In this document: positions 1 to 12,000 of the stretch, one piece after another
How the letters are laid out: every line of letters starts with the position of its first letter
Position numbering within the stretch: position 1 is the stretch's first letter
Assembly (NCBI RefSeq): GCF_019703515.2
Contig: NC_059379.1
Span: 23,363,880-23,427,879, forward strand
Origin: Myxocyprinus asiaticus
Taxonomy: Eukaryota > Chordata > Actinopteri > Cypriniformes > Catostomidae
DNA: 64,000 bases
Direction of reading: 5' to 3'
The notes under the pieces: generated by a model
The model's database searches: none
Seen by the model: the letters and a program-made list of their open reading frames with translations, nothing else
What the model was told of the DNA's origin: nothing
Program-made: the position numbers and the translations under genes

Positions 1-1186
1 TTAAAAACCTCATCTGTTTAGGACATTTCACCTCGAAAATGCTGCAAAACATGAAAGGAACCATGTAATACCATTTTTGAAAAATGTCGCCTCAGTAAAA
101 AATTGGCACAGTCGCTACTTTGGAATGGCCATCAATGGAGAAAGATGCTTTTTGCTGCCAGATGGTGAAGTTACAACACCTACCAGCACAGGCTAATGGT
201 CTTATGCTAACTAGCCAAAAATTCCCTCTTTTCATTCAAATACAGGGTCATGCATCATAATGAAGTATGGTCCAGACTTTCTAAAGATGAAACTTTCCAA
301 AAGTGAACACTTCAGGCTATCAGTCAGCCCTCACACAGACAAGATTTCTGTGTGGATGGCCCATCTGTACATGCTCTTGCAGTGGGCTTGGGCAGTAATA
401 GAGTCATCTTCATCATGCAGTGAGGTGGAGGGCACATTAGCAAAGACAAAGACAACACAGGGCGAATGAAGAGATGCAGACTAAAATGCCTCATTGGCAT
501 TGCAAAATGACTTAGCCTATAAATACCCATCAAAGAAGCTAAAGAATTAGACTAGAAAACCCTTTTCATTTGAGGTGGATACATATTTAACCCCAAAACG
601 TGCTATATAAATTCTCACATACAATGCAGTGGAACAGGACAGTACCCTGTGGTATGACCTTGTATTGTTTGTGCTTCTGAGCTCTGTGATTAATTTAGCA
701 TCTTTAAATAGAATTTTGACTTATTTCAACATAGAAATGAAACAAGTTTAATTAATGCAGAAGGTGTCTATATTCTACATTGTATGTGAACATTAATCAC
801 TTTCTTACTGGTTCTTTTAAATTCCAGTAAGAATGCTAATACGGATCATCTGCCGCCCCATTTTCTCATCCCCTTCTTCAATTAGATTATTACACATGAT
901 ATTAATATTTGGATTAAAGGTAATTGCAGAACGAGGCCAGTATTTTTAAAAGCTCTTCTAGACTTATCAGCCACACTGCAGTTTCCAAGCTTTAACACAA
1001 AGAACTCCAATTTTACATTTCTTGGCACAAAAACTGTTGCAATCTATCAGTGACTCCATAGTTCTCACAGCAGTGTATTTTGAATGTGAGACAGTATGAC
1101 CGGAGTCACAGTCACTCCATGTGAACTTTGATTTTAACAAAACACTCCGAAAGAGGGATAGGTGATTTATCACAAAAGCAGCATGT
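1..1186. other. Intergenic DNA, no gene recognised
   Basis: AT-rich sequence with only short chance open frames (under 70 codons). I see no splice-linked exons, RNA gene or clear repeat. It may lie between ercc4 and the next upstream gene, or in an intron of a gene starting outside the window. Confidence 0.5.
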
Positions 1187-1383
1187 TTTAAAGGGATAGT
1201 TCAGCCAAAAATGAAAATTCTGTCATCATTTACACACCCTCATGTTGTCACAAACCTGTATGACTTTCTTTCTTCGGTTGAACACATAAGGACATTTTAG
1301 GCTGAATATTAGCCTCAGTCACCATTCACTTTTATATGGAAGAAAAATGAAATTAAAGTCAATGGTGACTGAGACTTGTTGGC
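1187..1383. repeat. ANGEL-type MITE fragment
   Basis: Opens with the fish MITE terminus TTTAAAGGGATAGTTCA, followed by the family's usual arm. An internal hairpin pairs CTCAGTCACCATT with AATGGTGACTGAG. The second terminus is not visible, so the copy is truncated or rearranged. Confidence 0.65.
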
Positions 1384-1496
1384 CAAAAAAAGCACTGCTA
1401 CTTTTTTTTTTGCTCAGGACACATTCCAGTGATATCTGTGAGGTAGTGGGTACATTTATGCATGGTATTTAAAAGACTGTGTTAAAGAATTGTGTT

Positions 1497-1760
1497 TAAA
1501 GGTGAAATGTGTCATTTCTGCACCACTGGTTTTACCAAACAAAATTGCAAAACTATGTCTTTCTTCTAACAATTTTCCAGAAAAATATCCCCAATCAGTT
1601 ATTGGTTAGACAAGCAGATAGCCCCGCCCTGAACCCATGCCATTGATTGAACAAATTATTTAGGCCGGTCGGTTGTTCAAACAAACAGAGCAATGTTTAA
1701 AAAGCGCCACAGAGCCACAGTGTTGACACTTTTCAGGGTAATTAACCTATGAATTGTCAT
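1497..1760. repeat. Interspersed repeat related to the one at 50628
   Basis: Shares blocks in the same order with 50628-50880: CAAA-n-AATTGCAAAA, AGATAG-n-GCCC, GAGCCACAG and TTAACCTATGAAT. This looks like a degraded MITE-like family. The stretch 1761-2510 to its right shows no gene; a run of 24 T lies at 2417-2440. Confidence 0.45.
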
Positions 1761-2513
1761 ATACTAATACAAAATCAAGAGAAGCCTTTTAATTAATAAC
1801 TTTACCTGTACAGTCTTTACAGCAATACCCTGAAAAAATTGCCTTGTATGCCTGGCAGAGACCTATGTCTTATGGTATTATGCACCCTGTTTACAATGAG
1901 TTGAACATTTGCCCTTCTTTTTAATGAGTCATTGGCATAACTCTGTTTAAGCAGCATGCCTCCTGTCTGCCTTTACAAAGACTCTTAAAATCTAGCTGCT
2001 CTCTGAGCCGGCATCTCTTTCTGCATCGATTAATCTCATATGCGTCTTGACATTCCCAGTCACTGCAGTGCTCCACAACAGGTTGGGGTGAGTGTTTGTT
2101 TGTTTCCTCTCATTCTCCCTGCCACCTGATCCTCACTGACATGGTGAGGTTTGAGAATGTCCCATATTAAACTCTGTGCCAGGTGAGATAGAAGGTTTCT
2201 TCGCCATTAGGGCTTCCTCTCCTCAAGTACTTTGTCAGTGACCTCAATAAAAGAAGCTCTCAGAAAAGCAGTTCTCATAATTTTTTGCTTTCTGCCACCT
2301 TAGTGGTGCTCTTTTATGTTAGTCAAGGTTGCTTCTTAATTTCAACCACCAGACCACTCAATGAGTTAAGGCTTCCTGAGATATATTCTGTGAATGTTTT
2401 TATACTTTCCTTTCCATTTTTTTTTTTTTTTTTTTTTTTTAGCAAATGGGATATACTGTAAGTTAAATAAATATATGAATTAGACCAACAGAGGAATACT
2501 TCACTTAGAACAC

Positions 2514-2745
2514 TTAAAGGAATAGTTCACCCACACTCACGCCATCCCAGATGTGTATAACTTTATTTCTTCTGCAGAACACAAACAAAGATTTTGTTTT
2601 TGAAGAATATATCAGCTCTGTAGGTCCATACAATGCATATTAATGGTGACCAGAACTCAGAAGGTCCAATAAGCACATAAAGGCAGCATAAAGTAATTCC
2701 ATATGACTCCAGTGGTCAAATCCACGTCTTCAGAAGACCAGCCCC
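2514..2745. repeat. MITE, left part (split by the hAT-like insertion)
   Basis: Starts TTAAAGGAATAGTTCACCC and runs through the CCCAGATGTGTAT and GCAGAACACAAACAAAG blocks seen in the full copy at 9490-10188. It is interrupted at 2745 and resumes at 5538, so this MITE is older than the element inserted in it. Confidence 0.7.
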
Positions 2746-5529
2746 TAGTGTTGGGTTTGAGTACACCTTAGTCGAGTCCGAGTCAAGTCCGAGTCTTTAA
2801 ATAGTGAGTCCGAGTCCAAAAGGGGCTGAGTCAGACTCAAGACCGAGTCCATAACAGGCCGAGTCCGAATTAATCTGTTCATGAATCTGAATTCAAATTG
2901 TAACCGTAAGCGCAAATTCAATATTTTAAGCTTATTTTAACTTTCGCAACTACGAAAAAACAATTGTCAATATAAATTTTACAAAAACACCTCTATATTT
3001 TATGATTAGTATCCTGCTGAACAAACTTCAAAGTGGTTTCAGAATGAAAGTATATGCTTTAGGTGTATGAAGACAAAACTGTCCTTCAACACAGTTCTTA
3101 TTGAGTTCTGCTGACATTTCAATTATTTGTTGCTTTCCCCTCCACTCAAACATAGACTAAAGAAAGTGAAAGCTGCGTTAGTCATTACAACCGGAGATAT
3201 TATTGTTTCGAATTTTAATTTTGTTATTTATTTCTAATTCATTTTCAATTTGTCCTTTCAATTTAGTTTAGTTTTATCTAAAATGATCCCTATCTAAAGA
3301 AATAATATATACTGAGATTTCTTTTTTGTCTCTATCTGCCTACTAGTTTGGGAAAATAATGAGTCAACACAGTAGTAATTAGCACTTGCTGAGAAATTAC
3401 ATCTCACAACTTGACTGCAAATTTGCAGCATTTATGCTACATCCGAAAACACTAGTAAAGCCCACTGCTAATATTAGGGCCATTTAACACGGACATGATT
3501 GTTAATTAAGGTGGGGCAGTTAAAACCCTGACGCATCCATGTGATATCGTTTTAAAAAAAATAAAAGGAATCATAAAAATGTATTTAGTACTGCCTTGAA
3601 GAAGCTATTTGACAACTGATACTCACATACTGTGTATTATAAGACAAAATGGTAACTGAATTTAAACAAATGATCCGGTTCAGAAGTTTTCATTCCCTTG
3701 GTTCTGGCATTTGCGCTGACTGACAGGACGATATAGAGCGCATGACGTCATTGCCATGGTAACCAGACACATTTCAGCTGATTTGCTGAAGACTAGAATT
3801 AATGTATCATCAAATCAACGTTTGACGAAACAAAATAGATTTTCTTCTCTTTTAACGATTACCAGAGACAACAGCGAGAAGGACAATGAGATGATTTAAT
3901 TTAAGAAGAAAAAAATCAGTGACCCTACCAAAAACCGGGACTGTCCTGTGTAATACACCAGAGCATGTGGTCACCCAATCTATAATTAAATTATAAACAA
4001 AACATTTCGCTGCCTAAAATAACTTCATATTTAATTGTGCATTTTATTGTGGAAAAAAACTATTTTAAGCAGCTCGTCAATGCTTTTAAAATAGAAAATC
4101 TATAAATATGTGCTGTTTATCTGTTTTTCAGCATTGCTGTCTGCTTTAGCAATAATAATTTTAAAAAAAAAATGTCCCAACTATTTAAAAAGTTCCAGTT
4201 AATTCAAGGACCAGTTTAAGTTGACTACACTGCGTGAACCACAAGAGACTACAGATGCATACATGTGTGGATACATTATGCCTAAAAAGACTTAAAGGTG
4301 CTATATGTAATATTTTTTACTGTACTAAATCATAAAATGGCAATAATATTTCATTAGAGAATTAGGAAACATTCTGTTGAAATACTGGCTTCTCCGATAA
4401 CAATACTACAGCCAGTATATTCTACTGTGAAGTTTCCATTCCGGGCCGAATTTCTGTTTATGTTTTGGCCTGTGTGATCCCGCCCACTGCCCACTCACCA
4501 ATAGTATTTCGACACCGCCGGGTTGCCAGATTTGAACAAGTTTTCAGGCAAACAACACTGCTTGATGCAGTCATGGAAACCAGCAAACGAACTGGATCAG
4601 AGAAAACAGATTCCACCAGACCTAAAAAGCCTCATCATCCATCTAAAAACCACCATGACCAGAGGCGTAGTAAAACAAGGATAAATACTGGAGATGCCTT
4701 TGGAAAATGGAGACAGCTTAAAGCCCACAAATCCTTTAAAACGGATGCTGAGTTGGCTAATTTGTGTGTCAACATTCTAGCAACCCCTGAGCTTCGAGTC
4801 TGGGGCGGGGCAGACAACTCTCCAATATTTTAAATTTGGACTGCAGTACCATTTAAAACACTTGTTGTCAATCTTACATATCCTTTAATAGCCCAATATT
4901 AATAATATTTTTTCTGAATTTCTATTTTTATATGTTGTTTTAGTAAACTGTGAGAGACATGATGTGGGTGACTTGACTTAATGACGTTTTAAACCATGAT
5001 GAAACCGCAATGCGAGTACCATCTTGCCTGCATAAACGTTGCGTACGATTTTACCAGCTGTCAGGTCCCATGCCGTGCAAAACTGCCTTGTAGTTTCTAG
5101 TACATTGGCTACATACCTGTCTTTATATGTGTTCGTCATGCCAGCCACCTCGGTAATCGATGTTATTAAGCAGTCTCCGTAGTAACATTCAAGCATATTG
5201 GTTGACTGAGTGTGCCTCTCTGCAGGTGTTTGCTCAACATGGTGAAACAAACTCTGGCTACATCTAGGACATCAGGGGGTGCTACAACTGCTTGCAGACA
5301 AAGAGTCCATTTATTTCTATTTTGTTATTTTATTTATTTATTTTGTTCATTGCATCACAAATCAAATGCCATGGACTCAGCTGGACTCGGAAAAAAAATC
5401 CCGAGTCCCAAAGGCTCGAGTCCGAGTCAAGTCCGAGTAAAAATGCATCCAAGTCCGTGACAAGTCCATTAAAATTGGACTCGTGACTCGGACTCAAATC
5501 CGAGTCCAAACTCGGGTACCCCAACTCTA
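2746..5529. mobile_element. hAT-like non-autonomous DNA transposon
   Basis: The ends form an imperfect terminal inverted repeat: TAGTGTTGGG on the left, and TAGAGTTGGGG when the right end is read on the minus strand. Both ends carry dense subterminal GAGTCCGAGTC repeats. It interrupts a MITE. The flanking octamers CCAGCCCC and TCAGCTCC match at 6 of 8 positions, fitting a decayed 8-bp duplication typical of hAT elements. No transposase was recognised; one 122-codon frame at 4465-4833 lies inside. Confidence 0.6.
4465..4833 (+). pseudogene. Repeat-borne open frame, unknown product
   Basis: A 122-codon frame inside the hAT-like element. It is basic in the middle and contains FGKWRQLKAHKSFKTDAELA. 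I recall similar W-R-x-L-K...D-A-E-L-A segments near the N-terminus of transposon-associated or zinc-finger hypothetical proteins in fish, but cannot confirm this without a search. The opening start codon is not ATG and no domain is complete. It is probably a captured, decayed exon fragment and not an active gene. Confidence 0.3.
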
Positions 5530-5537
5530 TCAGCTCC

Positions 5538-6336
5538 GACCAGTAGGTGACAATATGCACGAAGATTGCGAATCGCCAAAAAACGTAAGAAGAATGTGAA
5601 AGTGAAAGTGGAGATTTATAGTAAAAAAAAAAAAAAATCACAAAATCAAACTGAATATTGATCTTTTTCTCACCCACACTTATTATATTTCTTCTGAAGA
5701 AATTGATTTAACCACTGGAGCCTTATGGATTGCTTATCCCAGATGTGTATGACTTTCTTTCTTCTGCTGAAAACAAAGATTTTTAGATAAATATCTCAGT
5801 GCTGTTGGTCCATTCAATGCAAGCGAATGGTGACTAAAACGTTAAAGCTCCAAAAAGCACATTAAGGCAGCATAAAAGTAATCCATACAACTCCAGTGTT
5901 TAATCCATGTCTTCAGAAGCGATATGTTAGGTGTGGGTGAAAACCAGATAAATATTTAAGTCCTTTTTTACTGTAAATCTCCACCGTTGACAAGCCCAGA
6001 CAGTAGGAAGCTGAAAGTGAAAGTTTAGATTTATAATAAAAAAAGGTGCTAAATATTGATCCGTTTCACACCCACACCTATCATATCACTTCAGAAGACA
6101 TGGATTTATCTACTAGAGTCTTATGGATTACTTTTATGCTGCCTTTCTGTGCTTTTTAGACCTTCTGAGTTCTGGTCACCATTCACTTGCATTGTGTGGA
6201 CCTACAGAGCTGCGACATTCTTCTAAAAATCTTTGTTTGTGTTCTGCAGAAGAAAGTAAGTCATACACCTCTGGAATGGCATTAGGGTGAGTACATGATG
6301 AGAGAATTTTAATTTTGGGGTGAACTATCCCTTTAA
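5538..6336. repeat. MITE, right part, two fused copies
   Basis: Resumes with GCTCCGACCAGTAGG and ends TGAACTATCCCTTTAA. The family's left arm (CCCAGATGTGTATGACTTTC) recurs at about 5740, after a first right-half block. Two copies therefore appear to be fused here by recombination or nested insertion. Confidence 0.6.
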
Positions 6337-7120
6337 GATTAGTAGACCTAACCTGCTAAGCTGAGATACTGTAGACACAGAGCACCTTTATATTTAAAGG
6401 GTGAGTAATATATGGTTTGTTTTTAAATACCAGTGTGATATTCACATTCATGATAATGTCATTTGAAGCAACAAACTGACAATAAAAATCTAGAATCCAG
6501 AAACATCTGTTGGTGGGCGTGGATAGTTTCTAATCACAGTTAATATTATTTTAATATTGTTTGCATGCAGTTTGTCTATTTGCTACAGTATGTTTTAATT
6601 AAAAAGTTTTTCTCTCTATTAATTTCAGTACTTTCTCTAAATGCAAGAAATTCATCTATAAAAACATCCTTTTGTATGTAATACAGTAATTATCTTCATA
6701 ATAACTCTTTAAATCCATTTCCTATTTACTTTGGAGCATACCCCACTTAAAGCATGATAGCTAAGTACTGCTTCAGCAGTACTCTAAACACAGTGCTCTG
6801 CTGCTCTCTCAAGGCCATTGTTTGCCATCGTAGCCACTTATAATGTCTAATAATGAAGAAAATTTGTTTCAACAGATATTTAATATATTTGCAGTGAAAT
6901 GTGGCTTTACAATATTTCACTTAGGCCCCACTTTGGAGCCTGGCCTGATTCCCGGTCTCCTCAACTACCCCATTAATGAATTCAGTGGGTTATTATTGGC
7001 CAATGACATAATATATAATACAGTATGTATGGCCAGTGCAAAAATATTTATTATACCTTTTACTTCAGCAGATTCTTGTACCTTAACCTATACACAAAGA
7101 CATGCAATAACTGCTTTCTT

Positions 7121-7152
<32 letters not shown>

Positions 7153-8343
7153 TTTTAAGTATGGCGAATCAAGTGAGGATGAAAGAAGTATTGAATTAGT
7201 GATATAAATAATGTTAGGTTTGGATGTTGTCACAGTCTCCAAAGATAGAAAATCCAATTGTTCTTTTTTACTGTCAAAACAGGAAACTGTAAGCAAATGA
7301 AATGTTATTATTGCGCAGCTATTTACTCTTCTTGGTTAGGAGGACACCTTCTGTCAGTGCCAGTGTAGTGCTAAATTTTGACTCCTTAGTATACTAATGT
7401 TTAGGGGTAGGGACCAACGAGGTTAGGGTTAGGGCTGGTTGAAGGGGTGTACTTTAGAGATAAGAACCAGTCAGGTAGCAGGGAGTCAGAATCTGGCAGG
7501 CAGTCAGATTTTGGCACAACACTGGCCCGTCCTACAGGCGATATAGGCCGCCTAGGGCGCTGACATGCATGGGGCCCCTGCAGATTAGTGCATATAGTCA
7601 TTGAAAATATCATAACATTAAGTAACATCAACATATTTTATTTTGAAATTTTCTATGACTCTAAACATTCGGCGTTTGAAGCATTACAGTGTGCACACAA
7701 TCATTGTTATCAATGCGTGTGGACCTCATCATTTAACATATAAAAATCACAATGAAGGTGACAACATATCGGGTGCGTTCCATTCAGAATTAATCGTCCC
7801 TAAGCCCTATTCCCTAACAACAATTTACCATCTGCTGTGAGAGCTTTGGAGTGCTGTAAAGAGTGGGGCTAAAAAATAATGGTAATTTGGAACTCACTTT
7901 TAGAGTTCATTTTATTAGAAATTCTATTTAGAATGCATGGTCTTACAGCATGGCGATAATGATTGTAATCCTTTAGAAGTGCCCTCCAAAGGCATTATTT
8001 AAGCAAATACAATAACAGCAGTGTACATATAATCAGCAAAGTGTGAAACTATAAGCAGTACACAGTAATCTGCATAAATTTTTCAATCCTCAGTGCATTG
8101 CTGGGAACTTGAATGCTGCACCTTATCACAGTATTATTCGACACAGATTGCACACCTTGCTGAATAACGTTCACACCTGACTGAAATGCAGAAAATGAGT
8201 CATGAAAATGACTTCAAATACTTAAAAAGAGTGCCTAAAATACGCACATTTTTACTTCATGTGCGGTCAATTTTAACCTAACATTTCCTAACATTTTTAA
8301 CCTATCCATTTCATTTTGGGGAAAAATACTCTACAGAGCACCG

Positions 8344-8346
<3 letters not shown>
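6337..8346. other. Intergenic DNA, no gene recognised
   Basis: AT-rich, without recognisable exons. It holds a T-rich stretch at 7119-7156 and a two-unit telomere-like GTTAGGGTTAGGG at 7422-7434. Open frames here are short and of low complexity. Confidence 0.45.

Positions 8347-8396
<50 letters not shown>
8347..8396. repeat. (TA)n microsatellite
   Basis: About 25 uninterrupted TA units. It creates the artificial Ile-Tyr open frame on the minus strand. Confidence 0.95.
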
Positions 8397-8397
<1 letters not shown>

Positions 8398-8432
8398 TCA
8401 TATTATATAGGTCTACTAAATATACAAAACAA

Positions 8433-8560
8433 TTTTGAGGAGAGAAAAAATTATTTTTTTGAAGAGAGAAAAACAAAATTTTAGGAAGAGAGAAAAAAAA
8501 TTTTTTTGAAGAGAGAAAAAAAAATTTTTTTTTTTGAAGAGACAAAAAAAATGCAAGACT
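8433..8560. repeat. Degenerate A/T-rich minisatellite
   Basis: About five imperfect copies of a 25-30 bp unit of the form GAAGAGAGAAAAAAAATTTTTTT. Each carries an A-run followed by a T-run, so units can self-pair. Confidence 0.7.
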
Positions 8561-8599
8561 TAGGCTCAGGAAGGAACTGAGACACTATTTTGTTTTTGT

Positions 8600-8797
8600 T
8601 TTTTTCACTCTTATTTTTTTATTGTTCCACCGTGCGGTTCAGAGCCTCCGTACAACACACGTCATGTGCCTCCAGTGTATTAGGTGGCGCTAGTATCCTA
8701 AAATTCACATCTCAGTCACTCGCGAAGTCACGTGATACAGTACTTCTGTTTTGAAACCGTAACAAAGAAGATTAAAAATCCTGGAATATGAAATAAT

Positions 8798-8859
<62 letters not shown>

Positions 8860-9047
8860 ATATTTTTTTCATATGATTTGTTTGTGTACACTATTAAGCA
8901 AAATCTGAACTGTTGTACGGTTATTCCTCGGTACGATTAAAGGTGGAAGATGAACTGTCGGCATCTGAGTGCATATTCATGAATCAAATGAGTCAATATT
9001 TCAGCAATTGAATCACTGATCATCATTTGAACCAATCGGCTGTAAAG
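8600..9047 (+). promoter_or_regulatory. Putative ercc4 promoter and 5' leader
   Basis: Directly upstream of the ercc4 start. It contains an E-box TCACGTGA at 8728-8735 and a CCAAT motif at 9032-9036, only about 12 bases before the ATG. A second (TA)n run at 8802-8858 separates the two. The transcription start is not identifiable from sequence alone, and the CCAAT motif may sit in the leader. Confidence 0.4.
8802..8858. repeat. (TA)n microsatellite
   Basis: Uninterrupted TA run about 190 bp upstream of the ercc4 start codon. Confidence 0.95.
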
Positions 9048-12000
9048 ATGGCAAGTCCGCTGCTCGAGTACGAGACGGAGATGTTTCTGAATTTGTTCAG
9101 CACGGACGGGTTGCTGATCACAGCAGAAGGACTCGGTATTGACCGGATCCTGTTACACTTCATGAGAATGTATTCAGAGGAGGGCAGTCTGGTGCTGTTG
9201 TTGAACACAACAACTCCAGAACAGGTGGGACAGACATATATTTATATATTTATTTGCAACTAGCATAGAATAAGAGTGGAGTGGGATTGTTGTCAAGCTG
9301 TTGACATAACATTTCAAGCATGTCAAGCAGTGACAGCACTGCAGTGCGACACAATATTAGAGAAGTTATAACTTTATTAAATTCTTGTATATTTATTATA
9401 AATGTATTAAGTAGGAGTATAAATTACGACATATTTAGTAAAAGTACATGAATACTCTTAAATATTCTTAGGTCACAGTGCAGGACTATTTAAAGGAATA
9501 GTTCACCCTAAATGAAAATTCTCTCATCATGTATTCACCCTCATGCCATCCCAAATGTGTATGACTTTCTCTTTTATGCAGAAAGCAAACTAAGATTTTT
9601 AAAATAATATTTCAGCTCTGTAGGTCCATACAATGCAAGTGAATGGTGACCAGAACTTTGAAGATCCAAAAAGCACATAAAGGCAGCATAAAAGTAATCC
9701 AAAGACTCCAGTGGTTGAATCCATATCCTCAGAAGTGATATAATAGGTGTGGGTGAGAAACAGATCAATATTTAATTCATTTTTACAATAAATCTTCACC
9801 TTTACGAGCCCCGACCAGTAGGTGGCAATATGCACAAAGATTGCAAATCACCAAAAAACATAAGAAGGCTGTAAAAGTGGAGATTTAGAGTAAAAAAGGA
9901 CTTAAATATTGATCTGTTTCTCACCCACGCCTATTATATTGCTTCAGAAGACATGGGTTTAACCACTGGAGTCTTATAATCCACTTTTATGCTGCCCTTA
10001 TGTACTTTTTGGAGCTTCAGCATTTTGGCCACCATTCACTTGCATTGAGTGGATCCGCAGAGCTGAGATATTCTTCAAAAAAAATTTCATTTGTGTTCAG
10101 CTAAAGAAAGAAAGTCACACATCTGTCTGGGATGGCATGAGGGTAAGTAAATGATGAGAGTATTTTTTTGGGTGAACTGTTCCTTTAAGTGAACTGCAAA
10201 ACAGATTAAATTTGATTTTAAAAAGTTGATTTCCCTTATAAATGTATGAATTCGTACCTAACATCTTGAAAAATTTTCATGTCCATGAACCATAGTAGTG
10301 CTGATCTGGACTGCATTTTTCTTCATTATAGTAGTTTAAGAACTGTGTAAAGAGTAATGATGAAAGTTAATTTGTTCAGGACTGTGCATTGACCTGTTAC
10401 AGGAGTATTTTACAGAGCAGCTGCGTGCTGAAGGGGTGAGCCATCTTCCCCAGACTGTGACCAGCGATGTACAAAGCGGTGACAGGTATAATGTGTACAC
10501 TAAAGGAGGAGTTCTCTTTGTGACAAGCCGCATCCTGGTGGTGGACTTCCTTACAGACAGAATTCCTGCGCACCTTATAACAGGTCAGAGGGAGCTTGTG
10601 GGGTGAATGAAAAATGAATGTCCATCACAATTAAGTGCTTAGAAGTGTGTTTCTAATAATAAGTTCCCATTACATTGATTATAACTGCTATTTACTTGCA
10701 CAGGAATCCTTGTGTATCGTGCCCACAAAATCATTGAGTCTTGTCAGGAGGCTTTCATTTTGAGGCTTTATCGGCAAAAAAATAAGACTGGGTTCATCAA
10801 GGCCTTTACAGACAAAGCCACATCCTTCTCCTCTGGCTTCTGTCAAGTTGAGCGTGTCATGAGAAACCTGTTTGTGAAGAAGCTCTTTCTCTGGCCAAGG
10901 TATAAACAAGTAAATTGATAAGTTTTTATTTTTGCATATTTTATATTTCTTTGGGTATGTATGCCCTTTTTGGTCGATTTTTTACATCTTGTTGTTGTCT
11001 GCTAGATTCCAGGCATCAGTAAACACAACTCTGGACAGGCATAGACCTGATGTGGTGGAGCTGCATGTGTCTCTGACTCCAGCGATGACAGCCATTCAGA
11101 GCTCTATTCTGGACATCATGAATGCCTGTTTGAAGGAGCTGAAGCGCTACAATCCCACACTGGAAGCAGAAGACCTCTCTCTGGAGAATGCCCTGGGCAC
11201 TTCCTTTGATAAAGTTAGAAATCCTCATTTTCATTGTTCTGGGAAAAACATTTCAATCTACTGCATTAAAATGTAAAGCCACAGAGTATTAATAATAATA
11301 ATAATAACTAGATGGGTAAAGTTTTTCTTGGTTTGACAAAGCCTTGTCTGAAAGTTTAAACTAGTTTTAAAAGTTTGATATTTGCTGGTATACAGACATC
11401 ACAGTAAGACGAACAGCCAGTTAGCAAGCAAGCTAGATAGTCACACAGACTGTCAATTAGATAGTCAGATAAACCATCAGATAGACAGATAGCTAGATAA
11501 AGAGAGAGAGCAACTTAAAGCAGATTAAAGGCCTTTTGTGGGTTTGTTTATGTTTGAATTTTTTAACAGTTGAAATTTGAATTAACAAGCATTCCGTTAG
11601 GCTGTTTGAACATTCCGCCAATGTAAGTCTATGGGATTTAGATTTTTTGATTGTTCGCTGTGTGAAAACCATAAGTCGATCAGTCTGAAGGTCTGTATCA
11701 AGTTTGGTGGATGTAGCCTGAAAGCTTTAGGAGGAGTTAGTGTTAGAAATGTAGGTCTCAAGTTTGTATAATAACAGTATGTTGGCTTTGTCAAGCCAGC
11801 ATAAAGGCGCGGTCACATTTACCTTCACACGGCTAAGTTCCGCCAGTGAAATACAGTCATTTCAGTCAATTGGAATATGCGCAATCGTGAATTTTGCACA
11901 ATGGACTTCCAGTGGCCAAAAATTTCCAGAGCCCTTCTATCAAGGGGAGCCTACAAGGTTAATGCGGCGTTCCCATAGGTATTCTATGGGCGGTACACTG

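Noticed and set aside
7422..7434. Interstitial telomere repeat
   Set aside because: Only two TTAGGG units; likewise the degenerate stretch near 28211. Too short to mean anything.
8297..8545. Minus-strand frame with Ile-Tyr repeats
   Set aside because: Product of the (TA)n tract and the A/T minisatellite, not a protein gene.
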